Origin: Hippopus hippopus
Taxonomy: Eukaryota; Mollusca; Bivalvia; Cardiida; Cardiidae
Assembly (NCBI GenBank): GCA_946811185.2
Contig: OX328102.1
Location: forward strand, 51,127,619 to 51,191,618
Reading direction: 5' to 3'
Length of the DNA: 64,000 bases
The first letter of the stretch is position 1. Each line of letters begins with the position of its first letter. This document shows positions 12,024-22,703 of this stretch, piece after piece. A program made the translations under genes and the position numbers. The notes beneath the pieces were generated by a model. The model was not told where the DNA came from, made no database searches, and saw nothing but the letters and a program-made list of their open reading frames with translations.

Positions 12024-12908
12024 TCAAATTTCCTATTCTTGTTTACGCAATAAGGTCTGCATTTGTATTCAAATTTTCATGAAACTTTTATAGTTGCTTT
12101 GTATTATCAACAGCTTAAAGCCTATTGATTTTGAAAAAATCCAACAAAGAGTATGGTAAAAGTAGCCATTTGAATTTGAAAATATCCATTTCTTGTTTAT
12201 GCAATAAAGTCTGCATTTGTAGTCAGATTTTCATGAAACTTGCACAGTTGCTTTCTATCATCAACAACTTGAACGCTATTGATGTTGAAATAAATCTAAC
12301 AAACACTACTGGAAAAGTAGCCATTTGAATTTGCAAATTTCCATTTCTTGTTTACTCAATAAAGTCTGCATTTGTAGTCAGATTTTCATGAAACTAGTGT
12401 AGGTCCTTTGTATGATCAACAGCTAGAACCCATTGATTTTGAAAAACATCCAACAAACAGTACGGTAAAAAGTAGCCATTTGAATTTGAAAATTTCCATT
12501 TCTTGTTTACGCAATTTATTCTGCATTTGTGATCAGATTTTCATGAAACTTGCACAGTTGTTTTGTATCATCAAAGGCCTCAACCCTATTGATTTTTTAA
12601 TTAAATCTAACAAACGGTATTGAAAAAGTAGCTATTTGATATTGCAAACTTCCATTTCTTGTTTACGCAATAAAGTCTGTAGTTGTAGTCAGATTTCCAT
12701 GAAACTTGCACAGTTGTTTTGTATCATCGACATTTTGAACGGTATCGATTAAGACAAAAAATTGCAATATACAGTATTAGAAAAGTAGCCACATGAAGGT
12801 GAAATCTTCCATTTCTTGTTTACGCAATAAAGTCGGCATTTGTGGTCAGATTTTAATGAAACTTCTACAGTTCCTTTGTATGATCAACAGCTTGAACACT
12901 ATTGATTT

Positions 12909-12938
12909 AAAAAACAGAAAAAAAAACACACACACACA
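12909..12938. repeat. A-rich tract plus (CA)n before B block 2
   Basis: An A-rich run is followed by about six CA units within the last A unit before B. Comparable A units without B have only an A run and CATAC. Confidence 0.85.
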
Positions 12939-12969
12939 AATAGTACAGGAAAAGTACCCATTTGAAGTT

Positions 12970-14857
12970 ACATTCCGGACAAGCACTAATTGCTATAAAA
13001 ATGACGATGAAAGGGAAATAACTCAAAGACAGCACGAGGTAGAGTTACAATTCTTGCGCACTGCACTTCTAAATATTGCAACAAATAAGCATTCCATATT
13101 TCAATTCATTCCTACTTAAGATGACAAAGTTATTCTCCGCACAAGCAAGAAATATTAAATAAATTTAGATCAAAGGGGGAATAACTCAAAATTCGTCCTA
13201 AGAAGAGTTATAGTTATTGTTCACTGCACTCCGTAATTTTTCAACAATCATGCATACCAAATTTGAAAATGTTCAGACTACAGATGGCAAAGTTATATTC
13301 CGGACAAGCAGAAAATGCTGTAAGAATGACGATCAATAGGAAATAATTCAAAGACAGCATGAGGTAGAGTTATGGTTCTTTTGCACTGCAATCCGTATTA
13401 TTGCAACAAACACAAATGCAGAGTTTCAAGTTCAATCGGACTGGAGATGATAAAGTTATGCTCCAGACAAAAATATGAACTGTAAAAATGAAGATGAAAG
13501 TGGAATTATTCACAATCCGAGTTAGGTAGTGTTATTGTTCTTGTGCACTGTTCTCTGTAATATTGCAACAAAAAATGCATACCAAGTTTGAAGTCGTTCT
13601 GACTTAAGATTACAAACTTATATTCCGGACAAGCACTAAATGCTGTGAAAAGGATTATCAAAGGGAAATAACTCAAAGACAGCACGAGGTAGAGTTACAA
13701 TTCCTTCACACTGCACTTCCAAATATTGTAACAAATAAGCATACCATATTTCAAGTCATTCCTACTTCAGATGACAAAGTTATGCTCCGCACAAGCAAGA
13801 AATGCTATAAAAATGAACATCAAAGAGAGAATAACTCGAAATTCGTGCTAGGAAAAGTTATGGTTATTGTGCACTGCACTCAGTAATTTTTCAACAATCA
13901 TGCATACCAAATTTGAAGATGTTCAGACTAGATATGGCAAAGTTATTTTCCGGAAAAGCTAAAAAATGCTGTAAAAATGACGATCAAAGAGAAATAACTC
14001 AAAGACAGCATTAGGTACAATTTTGGTTCCTTCGCACTGCACTCTGTATTATTACAACAAACACAAATGCAGAGTTTCAAGTCAATCGGACTGGAGATGA
14101 CAAAGTCAAGCTCCGGACAAAAAACTGGACTGTAAAAATGAAGATGAAAGTTGAATTACTCAAAATCCACGCTAGGTAGAGTTATTGTTCTTGCGCACTG
14201 TTCTCCGTAATATGGCAACAAACATGCATATCAAGTTTGAAGTCTTTCTGACTTGAGATGACAAAGTTATGTTCCGGACAAGCACTAAAGGCTGTAAAAA
14301 AAGATGATCAAAGGGAAATAACTCAAAGACAGCACGAGGTAGGGTTACAATTCTTGCGCACTGCACTTCCAAATATTGCAACAAATAAGCATACCATATT
14401 TCAAGTCATTCCTACTTAAGATGACAAAGTTATTCTCCGGACAAGCAAGAAATGCTATAAATATGAACATCAAAGAAATTCGTGCTACGAAGAGTTATGG
14501 TTATTTTGCACTCCACTCCGTAATTTTTCGACAATCATGCATACCAAATTTGAAGATGTTCAGACTAGAGATGGCAAAGTTATATTCCGGACAAGCAGAA
14601 AATGCTTTAAAAATGACGATCAAAGGGAAATAACTCATAGACAGCATGAGGTAGAGTTATGGTACTTTCGCACTGCACTCTGTATTATTACAACAAACAC
14701 AAATGCAGAGTTTCAAGTCAATCGGACTGGAGATGACAAAGTTATGCTCCGGACAAAGAACTGGACGCCGCCCGCCTGCCCGCCGAAATCCCGCCTGGAC
14801 CCCCGTACGCCATCGGTGATCCCATAATACTTCCCGAATTAGACGGCCATATAAAAA
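12970..14857 (+). repeat. Satellite family B, block 2 (11 units)
   Basis: Unit order read from the variable segment: i (13090), ii (13250), iii (13420), iv (13580), i, ii, iii, iv, i, ii, iii, then the tail. Types differ at one place: i has ACCATATTTCAAGTCATTCC; ii has ACCAAATTTGAAGATGTTC; iii has AATGCAGAGTTTCAAGT; iv has ACCAAGTTTGAAGTCGTTC or GTCTTTC. Shared parts are CTCCGGACAAGC, ATGCTGTAAAAATGA and AAAGGGAAATAACTCAAAGA. The flanking 17-mers are at 12953-12969 and 14858-14874 (16 of 17 identical). The tail starts at about 14765 and is GC-rich. The unit length and the AAATAACTC box invite comparison with the bivalve satellite BIV160; I have not been able to align them. Confidence 0.9.
14765..14857 (+). 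repeat. GC-rich tail of B block 2
   Basis: The tail runs from GACGCCGCCCGCCTGCCC through CATCGGTGATCCCATAATAC and CCCGAATTAGACGGCC to an ATATAAAAA end. It is sharply richer in G+C and CpG than everything around it. The CCC runs recur at spacings that could allow a G-quadruplex or i-motif with long loops. It has the look of a 3' end with a short A-rich terminus. Confidence 0.8.
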
Positions 14858-14889
14858 AGTATCCATTTGAAGTTGAACATTTCCATTTT
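14858..14889 (+). repeat. Satellite family A fragment left of the 2.1-kb element
   Basis: A fragment of an A unit (AGTATCCATTTGAAGTTG, ACATTTCCATTTT) that is interrupted by the element at 14890. The array resumes near 16988 with TTCTTTACGCAATAAAGTC, the next part of the A unit. Confidence 0.85.
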
Positions 14890-14890
14890 T

Positions 14891-14916
14891 GTGGCATTTG
14901 TCGAAGACAATGCCAC
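14891..14916. other. 5'-end hairpin of the 2.1-kb element
   Basis: GTGGCATT and AATGCCAC form the outer stem, GTC and GAC the inner stem after one bulged T, with GAA as the loop. Confidence 0.7.
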
Positions 14917-15590
14917 TATGAGATCAATAATAAATGTTCAATATTGAATTTTGAAGACCATGTATGGTATTTTGTCCAAAACCGAAGGAAGTAAACCCAA
15001 TTAAACTCAATTTTTCAAGACAAATGAGTTTTTCAATAGCACTCAGATATATAATTGGAAATGGCGTATTGAAATAAACTGCAAAAGGCTATCGATCGTG
15101 GAAATACTTCTTTTTGAGTAAAAATAGCTTCACCTCTTCATAGCCTTCTATTGGCGCAATGATATGCACAAAATTTGTCTTCTGACCGCTTTGCTTCCGG
15201 GGTTGTTCGTTCCAAAACCAGTTCGTCCCTGGGCTTGTTCGTCCCATGATTGCACGCTACTCATTTGATTGTGCATGAATATTTACAGGAAGAAAACTTT
15301 ATTGTAATGTTGGGAATTAGGTCCTGACGGCCTAAGATATCTCAAAATCATAGTACATATTCAGGTATAAACTTAATTGAATTTAATATATTTACATGGC
15401 TTCTCTCTCTACCCATCGTGCATCCTTCCGTCAAGGGATGTTACTCCTGACTCCTCTTGAAAGATCAAAGGGAGACCACCAATACACAAATAACGCAAAC
15501 TTAGGCACCAGTAATCTCCCTTTAACCAAAGAGACGTATTAATTTGCTTAGGAGGTTGATTTTCAAGTTAATATTTAAATAATATTTCTC
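14917..15590. other. Unique interior of the 2.1-kb element
   Basis: About 670 bp with no match elsewhere in the window and no credible coding frame. It holds a 9-bp inverted repeat, AAAGGGAGA (15467-15475) and TCTCCCTTT (15515-15523). This resembles the AAAGGGA box found in B units and in the MITE. A poly(T) run at about 15590-15604 leads into the next repeat. Confidence 0.6.
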
Positions 15591-15604
15591 TTTTTTTTTT
15601 TTTT

Positions 15605-16420
15605 AGCTCACCTGAGCACGAAGTGCTAAGGTGAGGTATTGTGATCGGTCATTGTCCGGCGTCCATCTGTCCGTCTGTCCACAATTCCTTTAAACATCTT
15701 CTCCTTCTAAACCGCAGGGCCAATCTTGGTGAAATTTGGCAGGGATGTTCCTTGGGTGAAGCTCTACCAAAGTTGTTCAAGAGATTGAATTCCACCCTTA
15801 ACTCTGGTTGCTATGGCAACAGAAAGGGAAAAAATAGCAAAATCTTCGAAAATCTTCTTCCCTGACATTAGAAGGCGTAGAGCTTTGATATTTGGTATGT
15901 AGCATCTCCTAGTGGACCTCTACCAAGTTTGTTCATATGATACCCCTGGGGTTAAAACTGGCCCCGCCCCGGGGGTCACAAGTTCGAACATAGGAACAAA
16001 GAAAGAAAACTTTAAAATTCTTCTTCTCTGAAACTGGAAGGCATGGAGCTGTGATATTTGGCATCTAGCATCTCCTAGTGGACCTCTACCAATTTTGTTC
16101 ATATGATGCCCCTGGGGTCAAAACTGGCCCGGCCCCAGGGGTCACAATTTCGAACATAGGAACAAAGAAGGAAAACTTTAAAATTCTTCTTCCCTAAAAC
16201 TGGAAGGTGTGGAGCTTTGATATTTGGTATGTAGCAATTCCTAGTGGACCTCTACCAAGTTTGTTCAGTGATGCAGCTGGGGTCAAAACTGGCCCTGCCC
16301 CGGGGGTCACAAGTTCGAACAAAGGAACAAAGAAGGAAAACTTTAAAATTCTTCTTTTCTAAAACTGGAAAGCATAGAGCTTTGTTATTTGGTATGTAGT
16401 GAACCTGTTCTAAGTTTGTT
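15605..16420 (+). repeat. Nested mollusc-type repeat, head and ~166-bp tandem units
   Basis: It starts AGCTCACCTGAGCACGAAG after a T run. The first 29 bases (15607-15635) fold perfectly apart from single mismatches: CTCACCT with AGGTGAG, then AGCAC with GTGCT, loop GAA. A TGTCCGGCGTCC stretch and a GTCC/GTCT microsatellite (about 15661-15680) follow. Then come about 3.4 tandem units of 166 bp, with unit starts near 15855, 16021, 16187 and 16353, each carrying CCTAGTGGACCTCTACCAA and a GGTCACAAGTTCGAACA-like box. I recognise this head and these boxes as common mollusc interspersed repeats. It has no coding capacity. Confidence 0.7.
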
Positions 16421-16921
16421 AGCCCACCTGAGCACAACGTGTTCAGTCAGTTCAAAATTGGGTCACCTGGGGTCATAAACTAGGTCTCAAGGTTAAATTA
16501 AATTAATACTTTGTGGGCACTCTAGAGGCCATATTTTTTGCTCAATTGACTTGAAAATTGGTCAGAATGTTTGTCTTGATGAAATATTGGGTGAGTTTGG
16601 AATTGGGTCACCTGGGGTCATGAACTAGGTTACTTGGTCAAATTTAAGAAATACCTTGTGGGCACTCTAGAGGCCACATTTATTGCTGAATTAACTTGAA
16701 AACTGTTCAGAATGTTTGTCTTGATAAATGTTTTGACGAGTTCTAAATTGGGTCACATCGGGTGATAAATTAGGTCACTAGGTCAACTTCAGGAAATTCC
16801 TTGTGGACGCTCCAGAGGCCACATTTTAAGCTCAATTGGTTAGAAATTGAATTACGCACGTGGAGTGAATATCGCCTATTGACTCAGATGAGCGATCCAG
16901 GGCCATCATGGCCCTCCTGTT
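16421..16921 (+). repeat. Second nested mollusc-type repeat, ~145-bp units and palindromic tail
   Basis: It opens with a decayed copy of the same head (AGCCCACCTGAGCACAACG at 16421). Three units of about 145 bp follow, each marked by TTGGGTCACCTGGGGTCAT or a variant (at about 16460, 16605 and 16750) and CTCTAGAGGCCACATTT. It ends with the palindrome AGGGCCATCATGGCCCT (16899-16915; 8-bp arms around one C) and CCTGTTTT. The GGGCCATCATGGCCC tail is familiar from bivalve and other mollusc repeats. The two heads suggest one element inserted beside or into another. Confidence 0.7.
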
Positions 16922-16969
16922 TTCAAATTATTAATTCTACACAGTGGCTTCCTTGACAAATGCCACATC

Positions 16970-16984
16970 AGCGTTCTCAACGCT
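16970..16984. other. 3'-end hairpin of the 2.1-kb element
   Basis: AGCGTT and AACGCT form a perfect 6-bp stem with loop CTC, placed 2 bp after the 3' copy of the 13-bp inverted repeat. This is the position expected for the 3' stem-loop of a Helentron-type element. Confidence 0.7.
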
Positions 16985-16987
16985 TTG

Positions 16988-19500
16988 ATTTCTTTACGCA
17001 ATAAAGTCTGCATTTGTGGTCAGATTTTCATGAAACTTGTATAGTTGCTTTGTATCATCAACAGCTTAAACGCTATTGATTTTGAAAAACATCCAACAAA
17101 CAGTATAGGAAAAGAAGCCATTTGATATTGCAAATGTCCATTTCTTGTTTATGCAATAAAGTCTGCATTTGTAGTCAGAATTTTATGAAACTTGAACGGT
17201 TGCTTTGTATCATCAACAGCTTGAATCATATTGATTTGGAAAAATCCAACAAACAGTACGGAAAAAGTAGCCATTTGAGGTTGAAAATATGCATTTCTTG
17301 TTTACGCAATAAAGTCTGTATTTGTAGTCAGATTCGCATGAACCTTGCACAGTTGCTTTGTATCATCAACAGCTTGAACGCTATTAATTTTGAAATTAAT
17401 CTAAAAGATAGTACTGGAAAAGCAGCCATTTCAATTTGCAAATTTACATTACTTCGTTACGCAATAAAGTCGGCATTTGTGGTCAAATTTTCATGAAATT
17501 TGCACAGTTGCTTAGTATCATCAACAGCTTGAACGCTTTTGATTTTGAAATAAATCTAACAGACACTACTGGAAAAGCAGCCATTTGAATTTGCAAATTT
17601 CCATTTCTTGTTTATGGAATAAAGTTTGCATTTGTAGTCAGATTTTCATGAAACTTCTACAGTTGCTTTGTAATATCAACAGATTGAACCGTATTGTTTA
17701 AAACAAAACAGGAATGGTACGGGAAAAGTAGCCATTAGAACTTGCAAATTTCCATTTCTTGTTTACGGAATAAAGTCCATTTGTAGTCAGATTTTTATGA
17801 AACTTGCACAGTTGCTTTGTACCATCAACAGCTTGAACCCTTATTGATTTTGAAAAAAATCCAACAAACCGTCTGGGAAAAGTAGCCTTTTGAAGGATTT
17901 CCTTTTCTTGCTTACGCAATCAAGTCTGCATTTGTTGTCAGATTTTCGTAAAACTTGTATAGTTGCTTTGTATCATCACAGCTTGAACGCTATTGATTTA
18001 GAAAAAAAATCCAACAAACAGTACAGGAAGAGTAGCCATTTGAAATTTCAAATTTCCACTTTTTGTTTACGCAATAAACTCTGCATTTGTATTCAGATTT
18101 TCATGAAACTTCTATGGCTTCTTTGTATTATCAACAGCTTGAACCCTATTGCCTCTGACAAAAACATCCCGTAATTAGTACTGGAAAAGTACCCGTTTGA
18201 AGTTGAAAATTTCCATTTCTTGTTTACGTAGTATAATCTGCATTTGTGGTCAGATTTTCATGAAACTTGCATAGGTGCTTTGTATCATCAACGGCTTGAA
18301 CCCTATTCATTTGGAATTAAATCTAACAAACAGTATTGAAAAAGTAGCTATTTGACATTGCAAACTTCCATTTCTTGTTTACGCTATAAAGTCTGCACCT
18401 GTAGTTAGATTTTCATGAAACTTGCACAGTTGCTTTGTTTCATCGACAGCTTAAACGCTATCGATTAAGAAAAAATATTGCAACATACAGTATTGGAAAA
18501 GTAGCCATTTCAAGGTGAAAATTTCGATTTCTTTTTTACGCAAGAAAGTCGGCATTTGTGGTCAGATTTTTATGAAACTTCTATAGTTCCTTTGTATGAT
18601 CAACAGCTTGATCACTATTGATTTCTTGTTTACGCAATAAAGTCTGCATTTGTATTCAAATTTTCATGAAACTTTTATAGTTGCTTTGTATTATCAACAC
18701 CTTAAAGCCTATTGATTTTCAAAAAAATCCAACAAAGAGTATGGTAAAAGTAGCCATTTGAATTTGAAAATATCCATTTCTTGTTTACGCAATAAAGTCT
18801 ACATTTGTACCCAGATTTTCATTAAACTTGCACAGTTTCTTTGTATCATCAACAGTTTAAATACTATTGATTTTGAAAAATAACCAAGAAAGAGTATGTT
18901 AAAAGTAGCCATTTGAAGTTGAAAATATCCATTTTTTTGTTTACGCAATAAAGTTTGCATTTGTAATCAGATTTTCATGAAACTTGCACAGTTGCTTTCT
19001 ATCATCAACAACTTGAACGCTATTGATTTTGAAATAAATCTAACAAACAGTGTTGGAAAAGTAGCCATTTGAATTTGCAAATTTCCATTTCTTGTTTACT
19101 CAATAAAGTCTGCATTTGTAGTCAGATTTTCATGAAACTAGTGTAGGTGCTTTGTATGATCAACAGCTTGAACCCATTGATTTTGAAAAACATCCAACGA
19201 ACAGTACGGTAAAAAGTAGCCATTTGAATTTGAAAATTTCCATTTCTTGTTTACGCAATAAAGTCTGCATTTGTAGTTAGATTTTCATGAAACTTGCACA
19301 GTTGCTTTGTATCATGAACAGCTTGAACCCTATTCATTTTGAAAAAAAAATCCAACAAACAGTACAGGAAAACTAGCCATGTGAAGTTAAAAATTTCCTT
19401 TTCTTGTTTATGCAATTTATTCTGCATTTGTTGTCAGATTTTTATGAAACTTGCATAGGTGCTTTGTATTATCAACAGCTTGAACCCTATTGATTTTCAA
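16988..19500 (+). repeat. Satellite family A, block 5
   Basis: A units restart mid-unit (TTTCTTTACGCAATAAAG) right of the 2.1-kb element. Around 18600 two half-units are fused: an ATTGATTT segment runs directly into TCTTGTTTACGC, so about 80 bp of a normal unit is lost. From about 19255 the block belongs to the first of three ~680-bp modules. Confidence 0.93.
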
Positions 19501-19869
19501 TTAAGGTAGTAGAACCCTAACGCTTTTAGTGCAAAATGGAATAAAATTTCTTTATAGTTGATAAATCAGGATTTATACTGATATAATAAATTTGCAGATT
19601 TTCAACCGACCAGAAATTCCTTTGATGTCTATCTTCAAATTATTTGTTGATACTTTTGTTAGTTTCTAGAGAAGGGAGGTAATTATTATCCCCCTTTGTA
19701 ATGAGAATATAGTGGTTTTAGATTTATAATTGATAAGTCTTAATAGGAAGAAATAAAAAAGTGGCTCGGTTAAAGTTGTACAATAATACGCATTTTTAAT
19801 CATAGCAAATTTTGAGGGCTAATATGATAGGGGAAATAGCTGTTTTCTATTACGGGTCCGCTACCTTAA
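19501..19869 (+). mobile_element. MITE copy 3 with TTAA target duplication
   Basis: TTAA at 19501-19504 and 19866-19869; element 19505-19865, 361 bp. It shares AGAACCC (not AGACCCC) at its 5' end with copies 4 and 5, which marks the three as one lineage. Confidence 0.85.
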
Positions 19870-20180
19870 ATCTAACAAACAGTATTGGAAAAGTAGCCAT
19901 TTGATATTGCAAACTTCCATTTCTTGTTTACGCAATAAAGTCTGCATTTGTAGTTAGATTTTCATGAAACTTGCACAGTTGCTTTGTATCATGAACAGCT
20001 TGATCCCTATTCTTTTTGAAAAAAAAAAAATCCAACAAACAGTACGGGAAAACTAGCCGTTTGAAGTTGAAGATTTCCTTTTCTTGTTTATGCAATTTAT
20101 TCTGCATTTGTGGTCAGATTTTTATGAAACTTGCACAGGTGCTTTGTATTATCAACATCTTGAACCCTATTGATTTTCAA
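19870..20180 (+). repeat. Satellite family A, two units between MITE copies 3 and 4
   Basis: About 311 bp, two A units. With one MITE they make the ~680-bp module that is repeated three times. Confidence 0.93.
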
Positions 20181-20550
20181 TTAAGGTAGTAGAACCCTAA
20201 CGCTTTTAGTGCAAAATGGAATAAAATTTCTTTATAGTTGATAAATAAGGATTTATACTGATATAATAAATTTGCAGATTTTCAACCGAACCAGAAATTC
20301 CTTTGATGTCTATCTTCAAATTATTTGTCGATACTTTTGTTAGTTTCTAGAGAAGGAAGGTAATTATTATCTCCCTTTGTAATGAGAATATAGTGGTTTT
20401 AGATTTATAATTGATAAGTCTTAGAAGGAAGAAAGAAAAAAGTGGCTCGGTTAAAGTTGTACAATAATACGCATTTTTAATCATAGCAAATTTTGAGGGC
20501 TAATATGATAGGGGAAATAGCTGTTTTCTATTACGGGTCCACTACCTTAA
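20181..20550 (+). mobile_element. MITE copy 4 with TTAA target duplication
   Basis: TTAA at 20181-20184 and 20547-20550; element 20185-20546, 362 bp. It differs from copy 3 at scattered bases, e.g. an extra A in CCGAACCAG. Confidence 0.85.
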
Positions 20551-20862
20551 ATCTAACAAACAGTATTGGAAAAGTAGCCATTTGATATTGCAAACTTCCA
20601 TTTCTTGTTTACGCAATAAAGTCTGCATTTGTAGTTAGATTTTCATGAAACTTGCACAGTTGCTTTGTATCATGAACAGCTTGATCCCTATTCCTTTTTG
20701 AAAATAAAAAAATCCAACAAACAGTACGGGAAAACTAGCCGTTTGAAGTTGAAGATTTCCTTTTCTTGTTTATGCAATTTATTCTGCATTTGTGGTCAGA
20801 TTTTTATGAAACTTGTACAGGTGCTTTGTATTATCAACATCTTGAACCCTATTGATTTTCAA
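20551..20862 (+). repeat. Satellite family A, two units between MITE copies 4 and 5
   Basis: About 312 bp, almost the same as 19870-20180, down to the rare CATGAACAGCTTGATCCC variant. Confidence 0.93.
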
Positions 20863-21233
20863 TTAAGGTAGTAGAACCCTAACGCTTTTAGTGCAAAATG
20901 GAATAAAATTTCTTTATAGTTGATAAATAAGGATTTATACTGATATAATAAATTTGCAGATTTTCAACCGAACCAGAAATTCCTTTGATGTCTATCTTCA
21001 AATTATTTGTCGATACTTTTGTTAGTTTCTAGAAAAGGAAGGTAATTATTATCTCCCTTTGTAATGAGAATATAGTGGTTTTAGATTTATAATTGATAAG
21101 TCTTAGAAGGAAGAAAAGAAAAAAGTGGCTCGGTTAAAGTTGTACAATAATACGCATTTTTATTCATAGCAAATTTTGTAGGATAATATGATAGGGGAAA
21201 TAGCTGTTTTCTATTACGGGTCGGCTACCTTAA
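20863..21233 (+). mobile_element. MITE copy 5 with TTAA target duplication
   Basis: TTAA at 20863-20866 and 21230-21233; element 20867-21229, 363 bp. It is the last of the triplicated module and shares the CCGAACCAG insertion with copy 4. Confidence 0.85.
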
Positions 21234-22000
21234 ATCTAACAAACAGTATTGGAAAAGTAGCCATTTGATATTGCAAACTTCCATTTCTTGTTTACGCAAT
21301 AAAGTCGGCATTTGTAGTCAGATTTTCATGAATCTTGCACTGTTGCTTTCTATCATCGACAGCTTGAGGGCTATCGATTGGGAAAAAAAATGCAACATAC
21401 AGTATTGGAAAAGTAGCCATTTGAAGGTCCAAATTTCCAGTTCTTCTTTACGCAATAAAGTCTGCATTTGTATTCAGATTTTCATGAAACTTTATCACTG
21501 CTTTGTATCATCAACAGCTTGAACCCTATTGATTTTAACAAAAAAAATCCCTTAATTAGTACGGGAAAAGTACCCGTTTGAAGTTGAAAATTTCCATTTC
21601 TTGTTTACGCAATATAATCTGCATTTGTGGTCATATTTTCATGAAACTTGCACAGTTGTTTTCTATCATCAACGGCTTGAACCCTATTGATTTTGAATTA
21701 AATCTAACAAACAGTATTGAAAAAGTAGCTATTTGATATTGCAAACTTCCATTTCTTGTTTACGAAATAAAGTCTGTACTTGTAGTGAGATTTCCATGAA
21801 ACTTGCACAGTTGTTTTGTATCATCGACAGTTTGAACGGTATCGATTACGACAAAAAAATTTCAATATACAGTATTAGAAAAGTAGCCATTTCAAGATGA
21901 AAATTTCGATTTCTTGTTTACGCAATAAAGTCGGCATTTGTGGTCAGATTTTTATGAAACTTCTACAGTTCCTTTGTATGATCAAGAGCTTGAACACTAT

Positions 22001-22046
<46 letters not shown>

Positions 22047-22081
22047 CACAAATAGTACAGGAAAGGTACCCATTTGAAGCT
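21234..22081 (+). repeat. Satellite family A, block 8
   Basis: The array leaves the triplicated module at about 21305. The last unit carries the longest simple-sequence tract in the window (22007-22051). The block closes with the left 17-mer in the form GGTACCCATTTGAAGCT. Confidence 0.93.
22007..22051. repeat. Poly(A)26 plus (CA)n microsatellite
   Basis: Twenty-six A (22007-22032) followed by about nine CA units. It lies about 30 bp before the start of a B block, like the shorter tracts at the other B blocks. Confidence 0.95.
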
Positions 22082-22683
22082 ATATTCCGAACAAGCACTA
22101 AATATTGTAAAAATCACGGTGAAAGGGAAATAACTCAAAGACAGCACGAGGTAGAGTTACAATTCTTGCGCACTGCACTTCCAAATATTGCAACAAATAA
22201 GCATTCCATATTTCAAGTCATTCCTACTTAAGATGACAAAGTTATTCTCCGCACGAGCAAGAAATATTATAAAAATGAAGATCAAAGGGGGAATAACTCA
22301 AAATTCGTCCTAGGGAAAGTTATGGTTATTGTTCACTGCACTCCGTAATTTTTCAACAATCATGCATACCAAATTTGAAGATGTTCAAACTAGAGATGGC
22401 AAAGTTATATTCCGGACAAGCAGAAAATGCTGTAAAAATGACGATCAAAAGGAAATAACTCAAAGATAGCATCAGGTAGAGTTATGGTTCTTTCGCACTG
22501 CACTCTGTATTATTGCAACAAACACAAATGCAGAGTTTTAAGTTCAATCGGACTGGAGATCATAAAATTATAATCCAGACAAAGAACTTGACTCCGCCCG
22601 CCTGCCCGTCCGAAGCCCGCCAGGTCACCCGTACGCCATCGGTGATCCCATAATACGTCCCGAATTCAACGGCCATATAAAAA
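22082..22683 (+). repeat. Satellite family B, block 3a (3 units plus tail)
   Basis: 602 bp: units i, ii, iii and the GC-rich tail. It is exactly the length of the block at 30709-31310. This is the shortest complete B form. Confidence 0.9.
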
Positions 22684-22703
22684 AGTAGCAATTTGAAGTT
22701 GAA
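22684..22703 (+). repeat. 20-bp family A remnant between two B segments
   Basis: AGTAGCAATTTGAAGTTGAA is A sequence following a B tail as usual, but after 20 bp the sequence jumps into the middle of a B unit (GTATGGTTATTGTGCAC). This marks a deletion or illegitimate exchange. Confidence 0.85.

Larger units (their letters stand above)
9827..12969 (+). repeat. Satellite family A, block 4
   Basis: A units. Up to 11722 they mirror 2626-4520. The remainder (11723-12969) is where copy 1 has its non-repetitive segment and B block 1, so it shows the array without those insertions. The exact sequence that is duplicated around B blocks stands uninterrupted at 12007-12023 and runs on as ordinary A sequence (TCAAATTTCC). 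The last unit carries a poly(A)/(CA) stretch at 12909-12938 just before the next B block. Confidence 0.95.
14890..16984 (+). mobile_element. Candidate non-autonomous Helentron (HINE) element
   Basis: An insertion of about 2.1 kb that splits an A unit. The 5' 13-mer TGTGGCATTTGTC (14890-14902) is the exact reverse complement of 16955-16967. The second copy is followed within 3 bp by a hairpin, AGCGTT-CTC-AACGCT (16970-16984). A subterminal inverted repeat whose 3' member lies just before a short 3' hairpin, with internal tandem repeats and no CTRR end, is the described layout of Helentron-related HINE/DINE-1 elements. No Rep/helicase frame is present, so it would be non-autonomous. The 5' end also folds (14891-14916, GTGGCATT paired with AATGCCAC). 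Alternatives are a cut-and-paste TIR element or a nest of elements. I could not identify a target duplication; Helentrons make none. Confidence 0.6.

Noticed and set aside
15641..15865. 74-codon frame in the mollusc-type repeat
   Set aside because: It lies in the microsatellite and head of a known class of non-coding repeat; nothing resembles a protein family.
16899..16915. Helitron 3' terminal hairpin with CTRR end
   Set aside because: The palindrome fits, but it is followed by CCTGTTTT with no CTRR, and it lies inside the larger element.
14890..16967. Ordinary cut-and-paste TIR transposon
   Set aside because: The inverted repeats are perfect, but I see no target duplication, and the 3' copy is not at the very end: a hairpin follows. 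A Helentron layout explains this better, though not with certainty.
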